From contig NZ_JAODLR010000015.1 in NCBI RefSeq assembly GCF_025960875.1, forward strand, positions 1 to 64,000: a stretch of DNA of 64,000 nucleotides, given 5' to 3'. The position numbers were made by a program, and so were the translations under genes. The notes beneath the pieces are model-generated. The model worked only from the letters and a program-made list of their open reading frames with translations, made no database searches and was not told the DNA's origin. Source of the stretch: Crystallibacter permensis (GTDB taxonomy: Bacteria; Actinomycetota; Actinomycetes; Actinomycetales; Micrococcaceae). This document shows, piece by piece, positions 42,349 through 51,841 of this stretch. How positions within the stretch are numbered: the stretch's first letter is position 1; each line of letters opens with the position of its first letter.

Positions 42349-43977
42349 TCAGGCGGCGGGTCGGTAGAGGAAGTCGATGCGGCCGAGCGCCCGTTCGAAG
42401 ACCGACACCGGCTCGGGCAGCTCATCCGGTTGCTCCGTAACCGGTGAGGTGCCGGGCAGTGCTGGTGCGGTGGATAAGTAGGTGTGCCCAGTCGGCGTGG
42501 TGGTTTCGACAGTATGCCGCGGTCCGGGGACCGTTTGTGCGTCCCAGCCTTCAGATTCCTTCGCCAGGTTACACGCTTCACATAGCCCTTGCCCGTTGAC
42601 CTCGGTGGTCTCCCCGGCGTCGCGCCAGGGCACAACGTGGTCGTGGTGGCGGATCGGCGCGTCACACCACGGGGTACGGCAGAGCTGGTCCCGCGCCTGG
42701 ATCACCCGCTGCATCCCGGCCGGCATCAACCGCGCCCGCGAATCCATCCCAAGTAACTGCCCGGTGCCCGGCGCCGTGTAGAGGCGGCGCACCCACACTT
42801 CCACATCTTCCGAATTGCCGGAGGCTTTTCGCTTGAAGCCAGGGGGCCCGGTCGCCGTGCCGGCTTCTCCTGTCTTGCCGGCGTCGCTGTCTCCCGCATT
42901 TCCAGTGTCTCCGGTGCCTGCACCGGCATCATCGGCCGGTACAGGTCCGTCGGTCACTTTGAGCTTCTTTGCGGTGCCGTTATTGGGGCCGCCACCGATG
43001 CCGGGATCGTCCGCGTTACCGGCCGTTCCCTCAACCCCGTCGTCGGTGTCGCCGGTGCGGATCAGATCGCGGGCCCATTGCGCGGGGACGATGCCGTACC
43101 CGGTCAGGTGTGCCGGTTCGGAGTCGCCTTGGAACAGGGTGCGGTCGGTCATGACCAGCTGGACTTCAATTTTTGCGGGATTCTCCGCGGGCTGGCCGGT
43201 GACGCGTTCGACGAAAATGTCGGCCATCAGTTGGCCCCGGGAGCGTTCGTCGCCCTGTGCCTTCAACCGGTCGGCTTCCTTGGTCAGGGCGGCGAGGACG
43301 GCCACGCCCCGCACCACCGGCACCAGGCAGGACACCTGGGCCATGGTGTCCGGCGCCGGACGGCAGGAGACATGGCGTTCGGTTTCGGCTTTCGCGGCCC
43401 GGCGGACCACCGACAGGGGGTCCAGCCGCAGCGCGGCCTGCTTCGCCAACGCCCCGATCCGCTTGTCCCCGCAGCCGCGCAACGTCTTCGGATCAGCACA
43501 CAATTCCTGGTCAACCTTGGCGCGGTCTTCCATGCTCAGGCACGCGGTCTCGCGGACCAGGATGGCCGCCCGCCACTCATTCAGCCGGCCCTCGGCCAGC
43601 GCCTTATACGTGTGCGGCATTTCCCTGATCAGCGTGGTCGCGATACCCAGGTGCTTGCCGCCCCGGTTGGGCGAGTCCTTGCGTGCCAGGCCGATCTCCT
43701 TGGCCAGGCCCCGGCTCCGCTTCTCCGCCGCGACCCCGGCCGCCGCGCGGGTTTCCCGCCGGGAGGCAACAAACACCTCCGTTTCCCGGGCCTGCGCGGC
43801 AGCGAGGGCTGCCTTGAGTTCCTCCATCGCCGTGATCCGGTCGATCCGCACCCCTTCGGAGACGTCCTGGTCCATATCTGCCAGTTCCACAATCGCGGCA
43901 CGGACCAGTGCTGCACCCGGATCACCGGGGACCGGTTTCACCGGATCCATCTCTGCTGGAACGATTGACTCGAACAT
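42349..43977 (-). CDS. DUF222/HNH endonuclease domain protein (13E12 type)
   Basis: 542 residues. N-terminal DUF222 region (ELADMDQDVSEGVRIDRITAMEELKAALAAAQAR onward, given in part: AALAAAQARETEVF), then a Gly/Asp/Thr-rich linker, and a C-terminal HNH module CRTPWCDAPIRHHDHVVPWRDAGETTEVNGQGLC with His-His-Asp and the final NLAKE. The ATG (MFESIVPAEM) has no ribosome site and lies within a LexA-type box. A longer start 12 codons upstream is possible. It is a paralogue of the partial gene at the window's left edge but with a different linker. Confidence 0.87.
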   Translation of the reverse strand: MFESIVPAEMDPVKPVPGDPGAALVRAAIVELADMDQDVSEGVRIDRITAMEELKAALAAAQARETEVFVASRRETRAAAGVAAEKRSRGLAKEIGLARKDSPNRGGKHLGIATTLIREMPHTYKALAEGRLNEWRAAILVRETACLSMEDRAKVDQELCADPKTLRGCGDKRIGALAKQAALRLDPLSVVRRAAKAETERHVSCRPAPDTMAQVSCLVPVVRGVAVLAALTKEADRLKAQGDERSRGQLMADIFVERVTGQPAENPAKIEVQLVMTDRTLFQGDSEPAHLTGYGIVPAQWARDLIRTGDTDDGVEGTAGNADDPGIGGGPNNGTAKKLKVTDGPVPADDAGAGTGDTGNAGDSDAGKTGEAGTATGPPGFKRKASGNSEDVEVWVRRLYTAPGTGQLLGMDSRARLMPAGMQRVIQARDQLCRTPWCDAPIRHHDHVVPWRDAGETTEVNGQGLCEACNLAKESEGWDAQTVPGPRHTVETTTPTGHTYLSTAPALPGTSPVTEQPDELPEPVSVFERALGRIDFLYRPAA

Positions 43978-43985
43978 ACATTCGA
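43970..43985. promoter_or_regulatory. LexA/SOS-type box overlapping the HNH start codon
   Basis: TCGAACATACATTCGA matches the actinobacterial SOS palindrome TCGAAC-N4-GTTCGA with a single mismatch. The start codon of the HNH gene lies inside it, so LexA would block initiation of the transcript or of translation-coupled expression. Confidence 0.6.
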
Positions 43986-44103
43986 TTCTATCGTTGAGTG
44001 ATGGACGACACAAGCATTAAACCCGGCGGTGGATATCTTTCCGCCGCACGATCAACACAGGAAACGGCCGCCCGCAGGAGTTCGGGATCTATGGGTTCAG
44101 AGA

Positions 44104-45453
44104 CTATGACGCATCCTGGTCCTGTTGGTAGACATCAGGAACGCCGTCGTGGTCGGCGTCGATCTTTTCTTCTGCTTCGATCCTGCGGTAGTGCCGGTTG
44201 CGTGCACGCAGGACAACTGTCGCCAAAAGCGCCGCAAGCAGCGAGGCGACAAGAATGGCGACCTTGGCATGGTCGTTCGCCGCAGAGCCGAGCCCGAAAC
44301 TAAGTTCGGCAACCAGCAGCGAGACGGTAAACCCGATGCCGGCCAGCAGGCTGATGCCAAGCAGGTCGATCCACCTCAGTGACGGATCAAGCTCGGCGCG
44401 AGTGAACTTACTCATCAACCACGTAGTCGCCACGATGCCGATCGGTTTACCTAGGACCAGGCCAGCGATGATGCCGATGGCCACTGTGTCGGCGAGCGAG
44501 GCGGCCAAGCCATCGAAGCCGCCGATCTCCACTCCGGCCGAGAAGAACGCGAAGACGGGAACGGCGAAGCCGGCAGAGACGGGACGGAAACGGTGTTCGA
44601 AAATCTCCGAGAGCCCCGGCCCCGCCGTCGGTCCGCCGCTGGCCTTGCCGCGCAGCACCGGGATGGCGAAACCGAGCAGTACACCTGCAACTGTCGCATG
44701 GATACCTGAGGCATGCAGCAACGCCCAAGCGACAATGCCAATCGGCAGCAGGATCAGCCACGCGGCCGCTGGTTTGAGACCGAAGAACCGCCGGTATTTC
44801 TGCGCCAGAAGAGCGTAAATGGCAAGCGGGATAAGTGTCAGCAGTAGCGGGGCAACGTGGATATCGCTGGTGTAGAAGAACGCGATGATGGCGATGGCAA
44901 TCAGATCATCGACTACCGCCAGTGTCAGCAGGAATATCCGCAAGGCCGTAGGCAGATGGGAACCAATGACGGCAAGAACTGCGACGGCGAAGGCAATGTC
45001 CGTGGCTGTCGGAATGGCCCATCCGCGGATGGTATCCGGGCTGCCCCAGTTCACAGCTGCATAGATTACCGCCGGCACAACGACGCCGCCGACAGCCGCA
45101 GCCACCGGCACTGCCGCCTTCCGGGCGTCGCGCAAATCCCCGGCAACAAACTCACGCTTTAGTTCCAGACCTACCAGGAAGAAGAAAACCGCGAGCAGAC
45201 CATCGGCCGCCCAAGCACCGAGACTTAGATTCAGGTGCCACGGCTCGTAGCCGATCTTGAAGTCGCGTAGGGCGAAGTAGCTGCCCGACGCCGGCGAGTT
45301 GGCCCATATCAGGGCGATCAGGGCCGTCGCGACGAGCAATGCACCGCCGACGGTCTCTTTCCGGAGGATTTCGCCGATCCGCAGGGCTTCGGCGTAACTG
45401 CCCCTGCCGAGAACGCGGGCCTTTCGGGGACGGTCGGGGGAACTTTGGGCCAT
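44104..45453 (-). CDS. nhaA: Na+/H+ antiporter NhaA
   Basis: 449 residues with about 12 membrane helices. Hallmarks: [34 protein letters not shown], and [17 protein letters not shown] with the paired Asp residues that bind Na+/H+. It exports sodium in exchange for protons at alkaline pH. A C-terminal hydrophilic tail ([20 protein letters not shown]) is longer than in E. coli and contains an EF-hand-like DADHDGVPD. No operon partner is seen. Confidence 0.93.
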   Translation of the reverse strand: MAQSSPDRPRKARVLGRGSYAEALRIGEILRKETVGGALLVATALIALIWANSPASGSYFALRDFKIGYEPWHLNLSLGAWAADGLLAVFFFLVGLELKREFVAGDLRDARKAAVPVAAAVGGVVVPAVIYAAVNWGSPDTIRGWAIPTATDIAFAVAVLAVIGSHLPTALRIFLLTLAVVDDLIAIAIIAFFYTSDIHVAPLLLTLIPLAIYALLAQKYRRFFGLKPAAAWLILLPIGIVAWALLHASGIHATVAGVLLGFAIPVLRGKASGGPTAGPGLSEIFEHRFRPVSAGFAVPVFAFFSAGVEIGGFDGLAASLADTVAIGIIAGLVLGKPIGIVATTWLMSKFTRAELDPSLRWIDLLGISLLAGIGFTVSLLVAELSFGLGSAANDHAKVAILVASLLAALLATVVLRARNRHYRRIEAEEKIDADHDGVPDVYQQDQDAS

Positions 45454-45653
45454 GTGGGGCTCCTAGGGAAAGGGTCGACGAATTCTCATGCCGACCAGAC
45501 TTCCCGGCTCACCAGAATCCACCCTATCGCCTCAAACTGTCGTAGCGGAACAACACTGCCTGTCAGCGGCCATAAAAACTGTCCGTGGGCAGATGCCGGT
45601 TGGGATAAGTCGCCCCCTGAAGAGGCGGATCACAATGCACCCTTTGCCGCTGC

Positions 45654-46061
45654 TTAGCCGAGCGCTCCCAGCAGTTCAGCACAGGCTTGCTCGCATCGCC
45701 GGCAGGCCTCTGCGCAGACGCGGCAGTGCTCGTGCATCTGCGCATGGCTTTCGCATTCGTCGGCACAGGCCTTGCATACCACCCGGCAGGCCTCCAGCAC
45801 AGCGCGGGTTACGTTCGCGTCATACCCCGTGTGCCGAGAGAGGATCTTGCCGGTCGTGGCACAGATATCCGCACAGTCGAGATTTGTCCGGATGCACTTC
45901 GTCAGCTCAGCCACCATATCCTCGCTGAGGCACGCATCCCCGCAGGCCGTACAGGTCTGCGCACATTCAAAACATGCCGCGATACAGTCCGTCAGTTTCT
46001 GCTTGTCGATCCCGCCCAGATCCTTCGGGTAGGTCTCAAGCATGGACTTGATGTGGCTCAT
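45654..46061 (-). CDS. Four-helix-bundle copper-binding protein (Csp/DUF326-like)
   Basis: 135 residues with 18 Cys, spaced as CxxxCxxC runs along helices (TDCIAACFECAQTC, EACRVVCKACADEC, EHCRVCAEACRRC). This is the layout of cytosolic copper-storage proteins, where Cys line the core of a four-helix bundle and hold many Cu(I) ions. The ATG follows AGGAGG-type sequence and no export signal is present. It is divergent from the copper chaperone/ATPase operon and shares its intergenic region. Confidence 0.88.
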   Translation of the reverse strand: MSHIKSMLETYPKDLGGIDKQKLTDCIAACFECAQTCTACGDACLSEDMVAELTKCIRTNLDCADICATTGKILSRHTGYDANVTRAVLEACRVVCKACADECESHAQMHEHCRVCAEACRRCEQACAELLGALG

Positions 46062-46398
46062 TGTTCTGCTCCTCCTGCAATTGGCCAGGGAACGGACCGG
46101 CAGTCCGACCACCTCACAAAACCACAGTAGCCTTACTATTCGGATGCGGAAACCTTACTGCCCGCCCACACAGGGCAACTTCTGGCGAGCGGGGGCAGCT
46201 GCGCTACCTGGCTAGGACCCGGTCACAAACAGCCCTTGACTTATACCCCCGGGGGGTATAAGTTCGTGATTACCGGAAACAGCGTCGGATCCTCGCGGTC
46301 CCTACGCCCCCAACGGTCCACACAGGGCTCAAGCGCATGCCTTCCCGATGGAAGGTTCTGGCGAAGGCCAATCCCGATACCTCACTGAGGAGATCATT
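46062..46398. other. 337-bp divergent intergenic region of the copper island
   Basis: Contains the promoter and CsoR-type operator of the copZ operon in the middle and about 135 bp of leader after it. The leader has a small hairpin (CCTTCC/GGAAGG around CGAT, near 46340-46355) before the GAGGAG ribosome site. The part nearest the Csp-like gene shows no clear operator. No coding sequence was recognised. Confidence 0.6.
46236..46262 (+). promoter_or_regulatory. Promoter with CsoR-type operator of the copper operon
   Basis: TTGACT at 46236 and TATAAG at 46257 bracket the inverted repeat with arms TATACCCC and GGGGTATA (46242-46260). The operator fills the spacer, so bound repressor would occlude RNA polymerase until Cu(I) displaces it. 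No csoR gene is in the window. Confidence 0.8.
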
Positions 46399-46743
46399 AT
46401 GAGTGGCACATCCAGCCATAACCTGCCGCTTATTCAGGCTTCATCAGGCTGCGCCTGCTGTTCCCCGCAGGGAAACCGCGCAGTAGAACCGGCGGTTGCG
46501 GTAGACACAGCCGACATCCGCCACCGGTCGGCGCAGTTCAAAGTCACCGGCATGACGTGCGGACATTGCGTTGCCGGCGTCTCCGAAAAGCTGGGCCGGC
46601 TCGAGGGCGTTACCGACGTCGAAGTGGGCCTCATCCCGGACGGCGTTTCCACCGTCACGGTTTACGGCACCGAAAACATCAGCCCTGACGCTGTGCGCGC
46701 TGCCGTCTCTGAAGCAGGGTACGAATTCGCCGGCACGGTTTGA
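46399..46743 (+). CDS. Heavy-metal-associated domain protein (CopZ-like copper chaperone)
   Basis: 114 residues. An N-terminal extension holds CACCSPQG (three Cys). The HMA domain follows with GMTCGHCVAGVSEKL (Cys 54, Cys 57), the Cu(I) site. The ATG is preceded by GAGGAG. It directly precedes the P-type ATPase by about 28 bp and should donate Cu(I) to it. The extra Cys triad is unusual for a plain CopZ and may add a second metal site. Confidence 0.87.
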   Translation: MSGTSSHNLPLIQASSGCACCSPQGNRAVEPAVAVDTADIRHRSAQFKVTGMTCGHCVAGVSEKLGRLEGVTDVEVGLIPDGVSTVTVYGTENISPDAVRAAVSEAGYEFAGTV

Positions 46744-46771
46744 TCGGCCGGATCTGGAGGGGAGCAAGACC

Positions 46772-48916
46772 ATGAACCACGAGGACCACGGACGGCGCAC
46801 ATCCGGAGACCAATCCGCCCGTACGACAGTTTCCGAAGCTGAGCATATGGACCACAACACGCACGGCCAGGCCATGCCTGAAGACCATGCCCATTCCGCC
46901 GTGGACGAGGAACACACCGTCCACGAGCACGGCCAGCATGCCGGACACAGCACGGCCATGTTCAAGAACAAGTTCTGGCTCAGCCTGGCACTGTCCATTC
47001 CGGTGGTCTATTTCAGCCCGATGTTTGCCCACCTGCTCGGCTACCACATTCCGGAATTCCCGGGCTCCCTCTGGATCCCGCCGGTCCTGGGATCGCTGAT
47101 CTTCTTCTACGGAGGTTTGCCGTTCCTCAAGGGCGGCTGGACAGAGCTGCGCAGCCGGCAGCCGGGCATGATGCTGCTCATCGCGATGGCCATCACCGTC
47201 GCCTTCGTCGCATCCTGGATCACCACGCTGGGCATCGGCAACTTCAATCTGGACTTCTGGTGGGAGCTGGCCCTGCTCGTAGTCATCATGCTGCTGGGCC
47301 ACTGGATCGAAATGCGGGCCCTCGGTTCGGCACGCGGTGCCCTGGATGCACTCGCCGAATTGCTGCCCGATGAAGCCGAACGCATCACCGAACACGGCAC
47401 GGAAACAGTCAGCATCAGCGAGCTCTCCGTCAACGACGTCGTCCTGGTCCGCTCCGGTGCGCGGCTGCCCGCCGACGGCGAAATCATCGAAGGCCGGGCC
47501 GAACTCGACGAATCAATGATCACGGGTGAGTCCAAGACCGTACCGCGTGGCCCCGGCGATACCGTGGTGGCCGGAACGGTGGCAACCGACAGTGCAGTGC
47601 GCATCAGAGTGGGCGCGGTCGGCACCGACACCGCGCTGGCCGGCATCCAACGGCTTGTCGCCGAAGCACAAGCGTCCTCCTCCAAAGCGCAGGCGCTGGC
47701 GGATAAGGCTGCGGCGTTCCTGTTCTACTTCGCCCTCGGCGCCGGCATCATCACCTTCATCGCCTGGGTACTCCTGGGCAGCCCCGACGAGGCCGTGATC
47801 CGGACGGTCACCGTCCTGGTCATCGCCTGCCCGCACGCCCTCGGCCTGGCCATCCCGTTGGTCATCGCGATCTCTACGGAACAAGCTGCCCGTGCCGGAG
47901 TCCTGATCAAGAACCGCATCGCGCTCGAGCGCATGCGCACTATCGACGTCGTACTCTTCGATAAGACGGGAACCCTGACCAAGGGACAGCCCGGCCTGAC
48001 AGGCATTGCGGCAATCGAGGAAATGAACGACGACGACGTTCTGGCGCTGGCCGCGGCCGTGGAAGCGGACAGCGAGCATCCCTCCGCCCGCGCAATCGTC
48101 ACCGCAGCCCGGGAGCGCGGGCTCCGTGTACCGAGGGCCAGCGGGTTCGCCTCGCTGACCGGCCGCGGGGTCAAGGCCGACGTCGGCGCCTCCACCGTCA
48201 TGGTCGGTGGACCGAACCTGATCGCGGCCGAAGGCCTGCAGGTCCCACCGGAATTGCGGGACCAGACCCGTCCCTGGGTCGAACGCGGTGCTTCCGTGCT
48301 TCATGTAATCCGCGGCGGAGAGGTCATCGGGGCCGTCAGCCTGGAGGACGAGGTCCGCGAGGAATCCCGTCAGGCGATCGCTGCCCTGCAGAAGCGGGGC
48401 ATCAGGGTCGCCATGATCACCGGGGACGCGCAGCAGGTCGCCGATGCCGTGGCAGCTGAACTGAACATCGACGAAGTCTTCGCCCAGGTCCTGCCCCAGG
48501 ACAAGGACAAGAAAGTCGGCGAACTGCAGTCCCGCGGCCTGAAGGTGGCCATGGTCGGCGATGGCGTAAACGACTCCCCTGCCCTTGCCAGGGCGGAGGT
48601 CGGCATCGCCATTGGAGCGGGAACGGACGTGGCGATGGAATCGGCCGGCGTGGTCCTGGCCGGCAACGATCCGCGGGCAGTATTGTCCATGGTGGATCTG
48701 TCCCGGGCCAGCTACCGCAAGATGGTCCAGAACCTCATCTGGGCCACCGGCTACAATGTCATCGCAGTCCCGCTGGCCGCCGGTGTACTGGCCTTTGCCG
48801 GCGTCGCAATCTCCCCGGCGGTAGCTGCGGTATTGATGTCGGTGTCCACCATCGTTGTGGCCTTGAACGCCCAACTGTTGCGCCGTATCAAGCTGGACCC
48901 GGCCGCGGTTCAATGA
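46772..48916 (+). CDS. copB: Copper-exporting P1B-type ATPase, CopB type (CPH)
   Basis: 714 residues. The transmembrane metal site is VIACPHALGL (CPH at 353-355), which marks the CopB branch rather than CopA (CPC). TGES (251-254), DKTGTLT (397-403) and GDGVND (596-601) are intact, so catalysis is expected. A His/Met-rich N-terminus (about residues 1-60: HEDHG, DHNTHGQ, HEHGQHAGH) replaces CxxC domains. The ATG follows GGAGGGGAG. The next gene overlaps or follows the stop directly. It exports copper, probably Cu(II)/Cu(I), from the cytoplasm. Confidence 0.93.
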   Translation: MNHEDHGRRTSGDQSARTTVSEAEHMDHNTHGQAMPEDHAHSAVDEEHTVHEHGQHAGHSTAMFKNKFWLSLALSIPVVYFSPMFAHLLGYHIPEFPGSLWIPPVLGSLIFFYGGLPFLKGGWTELRSRQPGMMLLIAMAITVAFVASWITTLGIGNFNLDFWWELALLVVIMLLGHWIEMRALGSARGALDALAELLPDEAERITEHGTETVSISELSVNDVVLVRSGARLPADGEIIEGRAELDESMITGESKTVPRGPGDTVVAGTVATDSAVRIRVGAVGTDTALAGIQRLVAEAQASSSKAQALADKAAAFLFYFALGAGIITFIAWVLLGSPDEAVIRTVTVLVIACPHALGLAIPLVIAISTEQAARAGVLIKNRIALERMRTIDVVLFDKTGTLTKGQPGLTGIAAIEEMNDDDVLALAAAVEADSEHPSARAIVTAARERGLRVPRASGFASLTGRGVKADVGASTVMVGGPNLIAAEGLQVPPELRDQTRPWVERGASVLHVIRGGEVIGAVSLEDEVREESRQAIAALQKRGIRVAMITGDAQQVADAVAAELNIDEVFAQVLPQDKDKKVGELQSRGLKVAMVGDGVNDSPALARAEVGIAIGAGTDVAMESAGVVLAGNDPRAVLSMVDLSRASYRKMVQNLIWATGYNVIAVPLAAGVLAFAGVAISPAVAAVLMSVSTIVVALNAQLLRRIKLDPAAVQ

Positions 48917-49002
48917 CCGGTCGGCAGGTTCGCCCGGGCCCCCACCCTTCGATACCGTTGGTGGCGGCCAGCAGATGCGGCCCGAGGGAAAGGCAGGGAA
49001 CG

Positions 49003-49473
49003 ATGAGCTACGGCGCGGCACCCCGCCTCGGTCTGCACCTACGTCCCACCCTGGCATTGTTCCTGGGACTGGCCGCGATCATCTTCGGCATCATTGGGAT
49101 GCACATCCTGAATGTCTCGCACCAGGCTTCCGTACCGGCCATGTCCGGTCACTCCACGTCGGCTCCGGCGGCTGTTGCCCATGCCACGCATCATGCGCCC
49201 GACGCGGACACGGCCATCCCTTCGGCTGACGCTGCCAATGACATACTTCCCGCTGATGGTTGCGCCGGCGGCCCTTGCGCCGGAGACCACCATCTGATGG
49301 CTGCTGTTTGCGTGCTGATGACGATCGTAGCCGGATTCGTCCTGCTCTTCGTCCCCAAATGGATCCGCATCAGAAGCGGGGCTGGCCTCCGTGCGCCGCC
49401 CAAAGCGGTTGGCCCCGGCGTCCCCGCGCTTCGTCCTCCTTCACTCGTCCAGCTCTCTATCAGCCGCACCTAG
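49003..49473 (+). CDS. DUF6153-like membrane protein
   Basis: 156 residues from the ATG behind GCAGGGAACG; an upstream ATG overlapping the ATPase stop is also in frame. Two membrane helices (about 13-35 and 100-122) surround a His/Met-rich extracellular loop (MSGHSTSA, ATHHAPDAD, CAGGPCAGDHH), a composition expected for a copper-exposed protein. It is the last membrane gene of the copper operon. Function unknown. Confidence 0.75.
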   Translation: MSYGAAPRLGLHLRPTLALFLGLAAIIFGIIGMHILNVSHQASVPAMSGHSTSAPAAVAHATHHAPDADTAIPSADAANDILPADGCAGGPCAGDHHLMAAVCVLMTIVAGFVLLFVPKWIRIRSGAGLRAPPKAVGPGVPALRPPSLVQLSISRT

Positions 49474-49590
49474 AATCCCGGCGCCTTCTCCCGTACCTGG
49501 AAGGCATGTTTCCGCATGTCCTGCAGCATGTGCGGGGCACTGCGCCTCTGATAGCCACGCAAATTTTTTGAGCATACAAAGGAATCCGCC

Positions 49591-50208
49591 ATGAAGCGCT
49601 TTACCGCCATTTCAGCAACCGCCGTCGCCACCGCCCTTTTCCTGGCCGGCTGCGGTTCGGACACAGGATCGGACACCACCGAAGGGACCATTCCGGGCAT
49701 GGACCACGGCAGTATGTCTGCGTCCCCCTCGGCTGCCTCTTCCGGCGTTGCCGCGGACCATAACAGCGCGGACGCCATGTTCGCGCAGATGATGATTCCG
49801 CACCATGAGCAGGCCGTGGAAATGAGCGACATTATCCTCACCAAGGACGGACTGGATCCGCAGATCGTCCGATTGGCCGAGGGCATCAAGGCCGCCCAGG
49901 GTCCGGAAATCGAGAAAATGACCGGCTGGCTGCAGGCTTGGGGCGAGCCGATGGAAATGTCCGGTGATCATGCCATGGAAGGCATGATGAGTCCGGACGA
50001 CCTCGCCGCGCTTGAGACGGCCCAGGGTGACGAAGCAGCCCGGATGTTCCTCACCCAGATGATCGCCCACCACGAGGGCGCCATCGTCATGGCTGAAGAG
50101 GAAGTCGACAACGGGAAGAACGCTGACGCCGTAGCTCTCGCCGAGGCGGTCGTGGCTGACCAAAGTGCGGAGATCGAGAAGATGAAGGATCTCCTCGCCG
50201 GTCTCTGA
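49591..50208 (+). CDS. DUF305-family lipoprotein
   Basis: 205 residues. The lipobox LAGC (Cys 21) follows a short signal. DUF305 motifs MMIPHHEQAVEMS and MIAHHEGAIVMAEEE carry paired His and Met residues likely to bind copper. A Met/His-rich linker (PGMDHGSMSA) precedes the domain. Ribosome site AAAGGAAT is 7-8 nt from the ATG. Adjacent to the copper ATPase and on the same strand, it is probably the extracytoplasmic copper binder of the island. Confidence 0.88.
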   Translation: MKRFTAISATAVATALFLAGCGSDTGSDTTEGTIPGMDHGSMSASPSAASSGVAADHNSADAMFAQMMIPHHEQAVEMSDIILTKDGLDPQIVRLAEGIKAAQGPEIEKMTGWLQAWGEPMEMSGDHAMEGMMSPDDLAALETAQGDEAARMFLTQMIAHHEGAIVMAEEEVDNGKNADAVALAEAVVADQSAEIEKMKDLLAGL

Positions 50209-50224
50209 CCCTTCCTGGCCACGT

Positions 50225-50260
50225 TGCCGGGGCACTCGGCTTGATCCTGGTGCCCCGGCA
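50225..50260. terminator. Bidirectional hairpin at the end of the copper island
   Basis: Arms TGCCGGGGCAC and GTGCCCCGGCA (11 bp, extendable by three more pairs through one G-U pair) after the DUF305 gene and before the convergent membrane protein. Confidence 0.75.
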
Positions 50261-50422
50261 GCGTGCTGTTCCCTCCCCGGCCTCGCGCGTACCCGCAGAC
50301 GCCTTCCCCTTACTCGGAGACTTTTCCCTGATGAACACCGCACGGTTGACCCCAAATATGTCCTGAACTGATGTTGTCGGCCCCAGGCCTCAACGGCTCG
50401 GGTCCGAACAGCCCCGGACAAG

Positions 50423-50824
50423 TCAGAGCATCAGCATGACGATGAGCCCGGCAACGAAGGCCGCGACGCCGACAGCGGTGAGGATCTTGCCCAACAGCAG
50501 CAGTATCGTGCCGCGCTCCGGCGGCGGCGTGGTCCGATAGGTCATCGGCCGGTGGGCGTCGTAATAGATCAGCACGTCGGACCCGGGCACCACGCTGCGC
50601 TCCTGTTCGACGGGCAGCCTGGCCTGCAGGAAGCCATGCTGCTTGTCGAACCAGCGGAAACCGCTCCCCTCGCCGTCCATGAAGACCACGCCGTCCGCGC
50701 TGCGCCACTTCACGCCAGAGTGCCGGACAATCCAGCCGGCCAGCAGGAGCAGCAGCCCGGGCACCAGCCCCACCCAGGTCAAAATTTCGGTGATCAGGCC
50801 GATGGATTCCAAAGCGCTGGGCAT
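50423..50824 (-). CDS. DUF3592-like two-TM membrane protein
   Basis: 133 residues with a membrane helix at each end (about 8-33 and 105-132) and a soluble segment between, with GFRWFDKQHGF and VLIYYDAHRPMTYRT, similar in plan to DUF3592 proteins. No enzymatic motif. It is the upstream neighbour on the minus strand of a second membrane protein, but with a 74-bp gap. Confidence 0.7.
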   Translation of the reverse strand: MPSALESIGLITEILTWVGLVPGLLLLLAGWIVRHSGVKWRSADGVVFMDGEGSGFRWFDKQHGFLQARLPVEQERSVVPGSDVLIYYDAHRPMTYRTTPPPERGTILLLLGKILTAVGVAAFVAGLIVMLML

Positions 50825-50898
50825 ACTTCCGATGTTATTCCAAAGTACGACGGCGGGAGGCCGGCTCCGTCACAAATCTCCCCGTCGCAGCGGGCTAC

Positions 50899-51624
50899 TC
50901 AGAGTGCCGGTCCCTGGTCCATCCGGTCCAGCTGGCCAGCGACGAAGCTCAGGTGCTTCCAGCCACGAGCGGCGGCAGCAGCGGTTTGGCGGTCCACGGC
51001 AGCCCGCTTGTTTTGCAGGACGGCCAGCAGGGTGGCATCAACCACGTCCCGCCGCAGTTCCTTGACCCAGCCTGCACGGACGGGAGGATGGACCGGCAGC
51101 CGCAGCCACTCCGTCACCACGCCGCCGAGGTACATCGCCGCCAGGATCGAGGCCACGCCGATAAGCACCAGGACCAGCAGCGGAACGTTGACGCTGACGG
51201 CCAGCACGGCCGGGCCGATCAGCAGCACAATCAGGAACAGCCGCAGGAACAACGCTTTGGCCAGCATCCCGGCGGTCTGCCGGCGGGCGGCCGCCGGGGC
51301 CAGGCGCCGGCTATATACAGTGCGGGCCTTGTGCAGCCACTGCTTCGTGCTGCCCAGCTTTTCGTTGACGATCTTCTCGGCCACGGCGAGTTCCAGCGGA
51401 TTTTCGTTCCGAAGCGACACCAGCAGCGCATCATCCTCGTCCGCCCAGGACTGGGTCAACCGGTGCTCCGCGCCCGCCGCCAAATGGTGCAGCCCCAGTT
51501 GCGAGGCCTCACGGGCGATCGTTTCCGGGCTGCCGCCCCGCGGGAGCGTGTCCTGCTGCAGTGCCTGGTCATGATGTTCAGTGCGGATGCCATAACGCGG
51601 CGATCCGTCCTTGAGCTGGTACAC
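50899..51624 (-). CDS. Hypothetical membrane protein, 241 aa
   Basis: A soluble N-terminal region of about 115 residues (charged, helical, KIVNEKLGSTKQWLHKARTVYSRR), then two adjacent membrane helices near 119-170, then an amphipathic C-terminal part. No family recognised. The start ATG (MYQLKDGSP) has no strong ribosome site. Confidence 0.66.
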   Translation of the reverse strand: MYQLKDGSPRYGIRTEHHDQALQQDTLPRGGSPETIAREASQLGLHHLAAGAEHRLTQSWADEDDALLVSLRNENPLELAVAEKIVNEKLGSTKQWLHKARTVYSRRLAPAAARRQTAGMLAKALFLRLFLIVLLIGPAVLAVSVNVPLLVLVLIGVASILAAMYLGGVVTEWLRLPVHPPVRAGWVKELRRDVVDATLLAVLQNKRAAVDRQTAAAAARGWKHLSFVAGQLDRMDQGPAL

Positions 51625-51841
51625 AGCCGTACCTCGATCCGGTAAGTTTTGGGGCAGGTCCTGAGGGCGCGGCGCCGACCGGCGGGCCCCTACTGCTGTG
51701 GATGGACTACCTAGGATACTCTCCGAAACTGGGTGGTTGAAGGTTGATCGATCAAACCCTCTACCACTATTACCCGCGATGGCACGGCAGGCTTGCCGCT
51801 AGACTCGGTCACATCCGCGCAGGATCGACCAGGAGGAGACC

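Noticed and set aside
44024-44046. CGGCGG/CCGCCG hairpin after nhaA
   Set aside because: Six pairs with an 11-base loop in a GC-rich genome are not convincing as a terminator.
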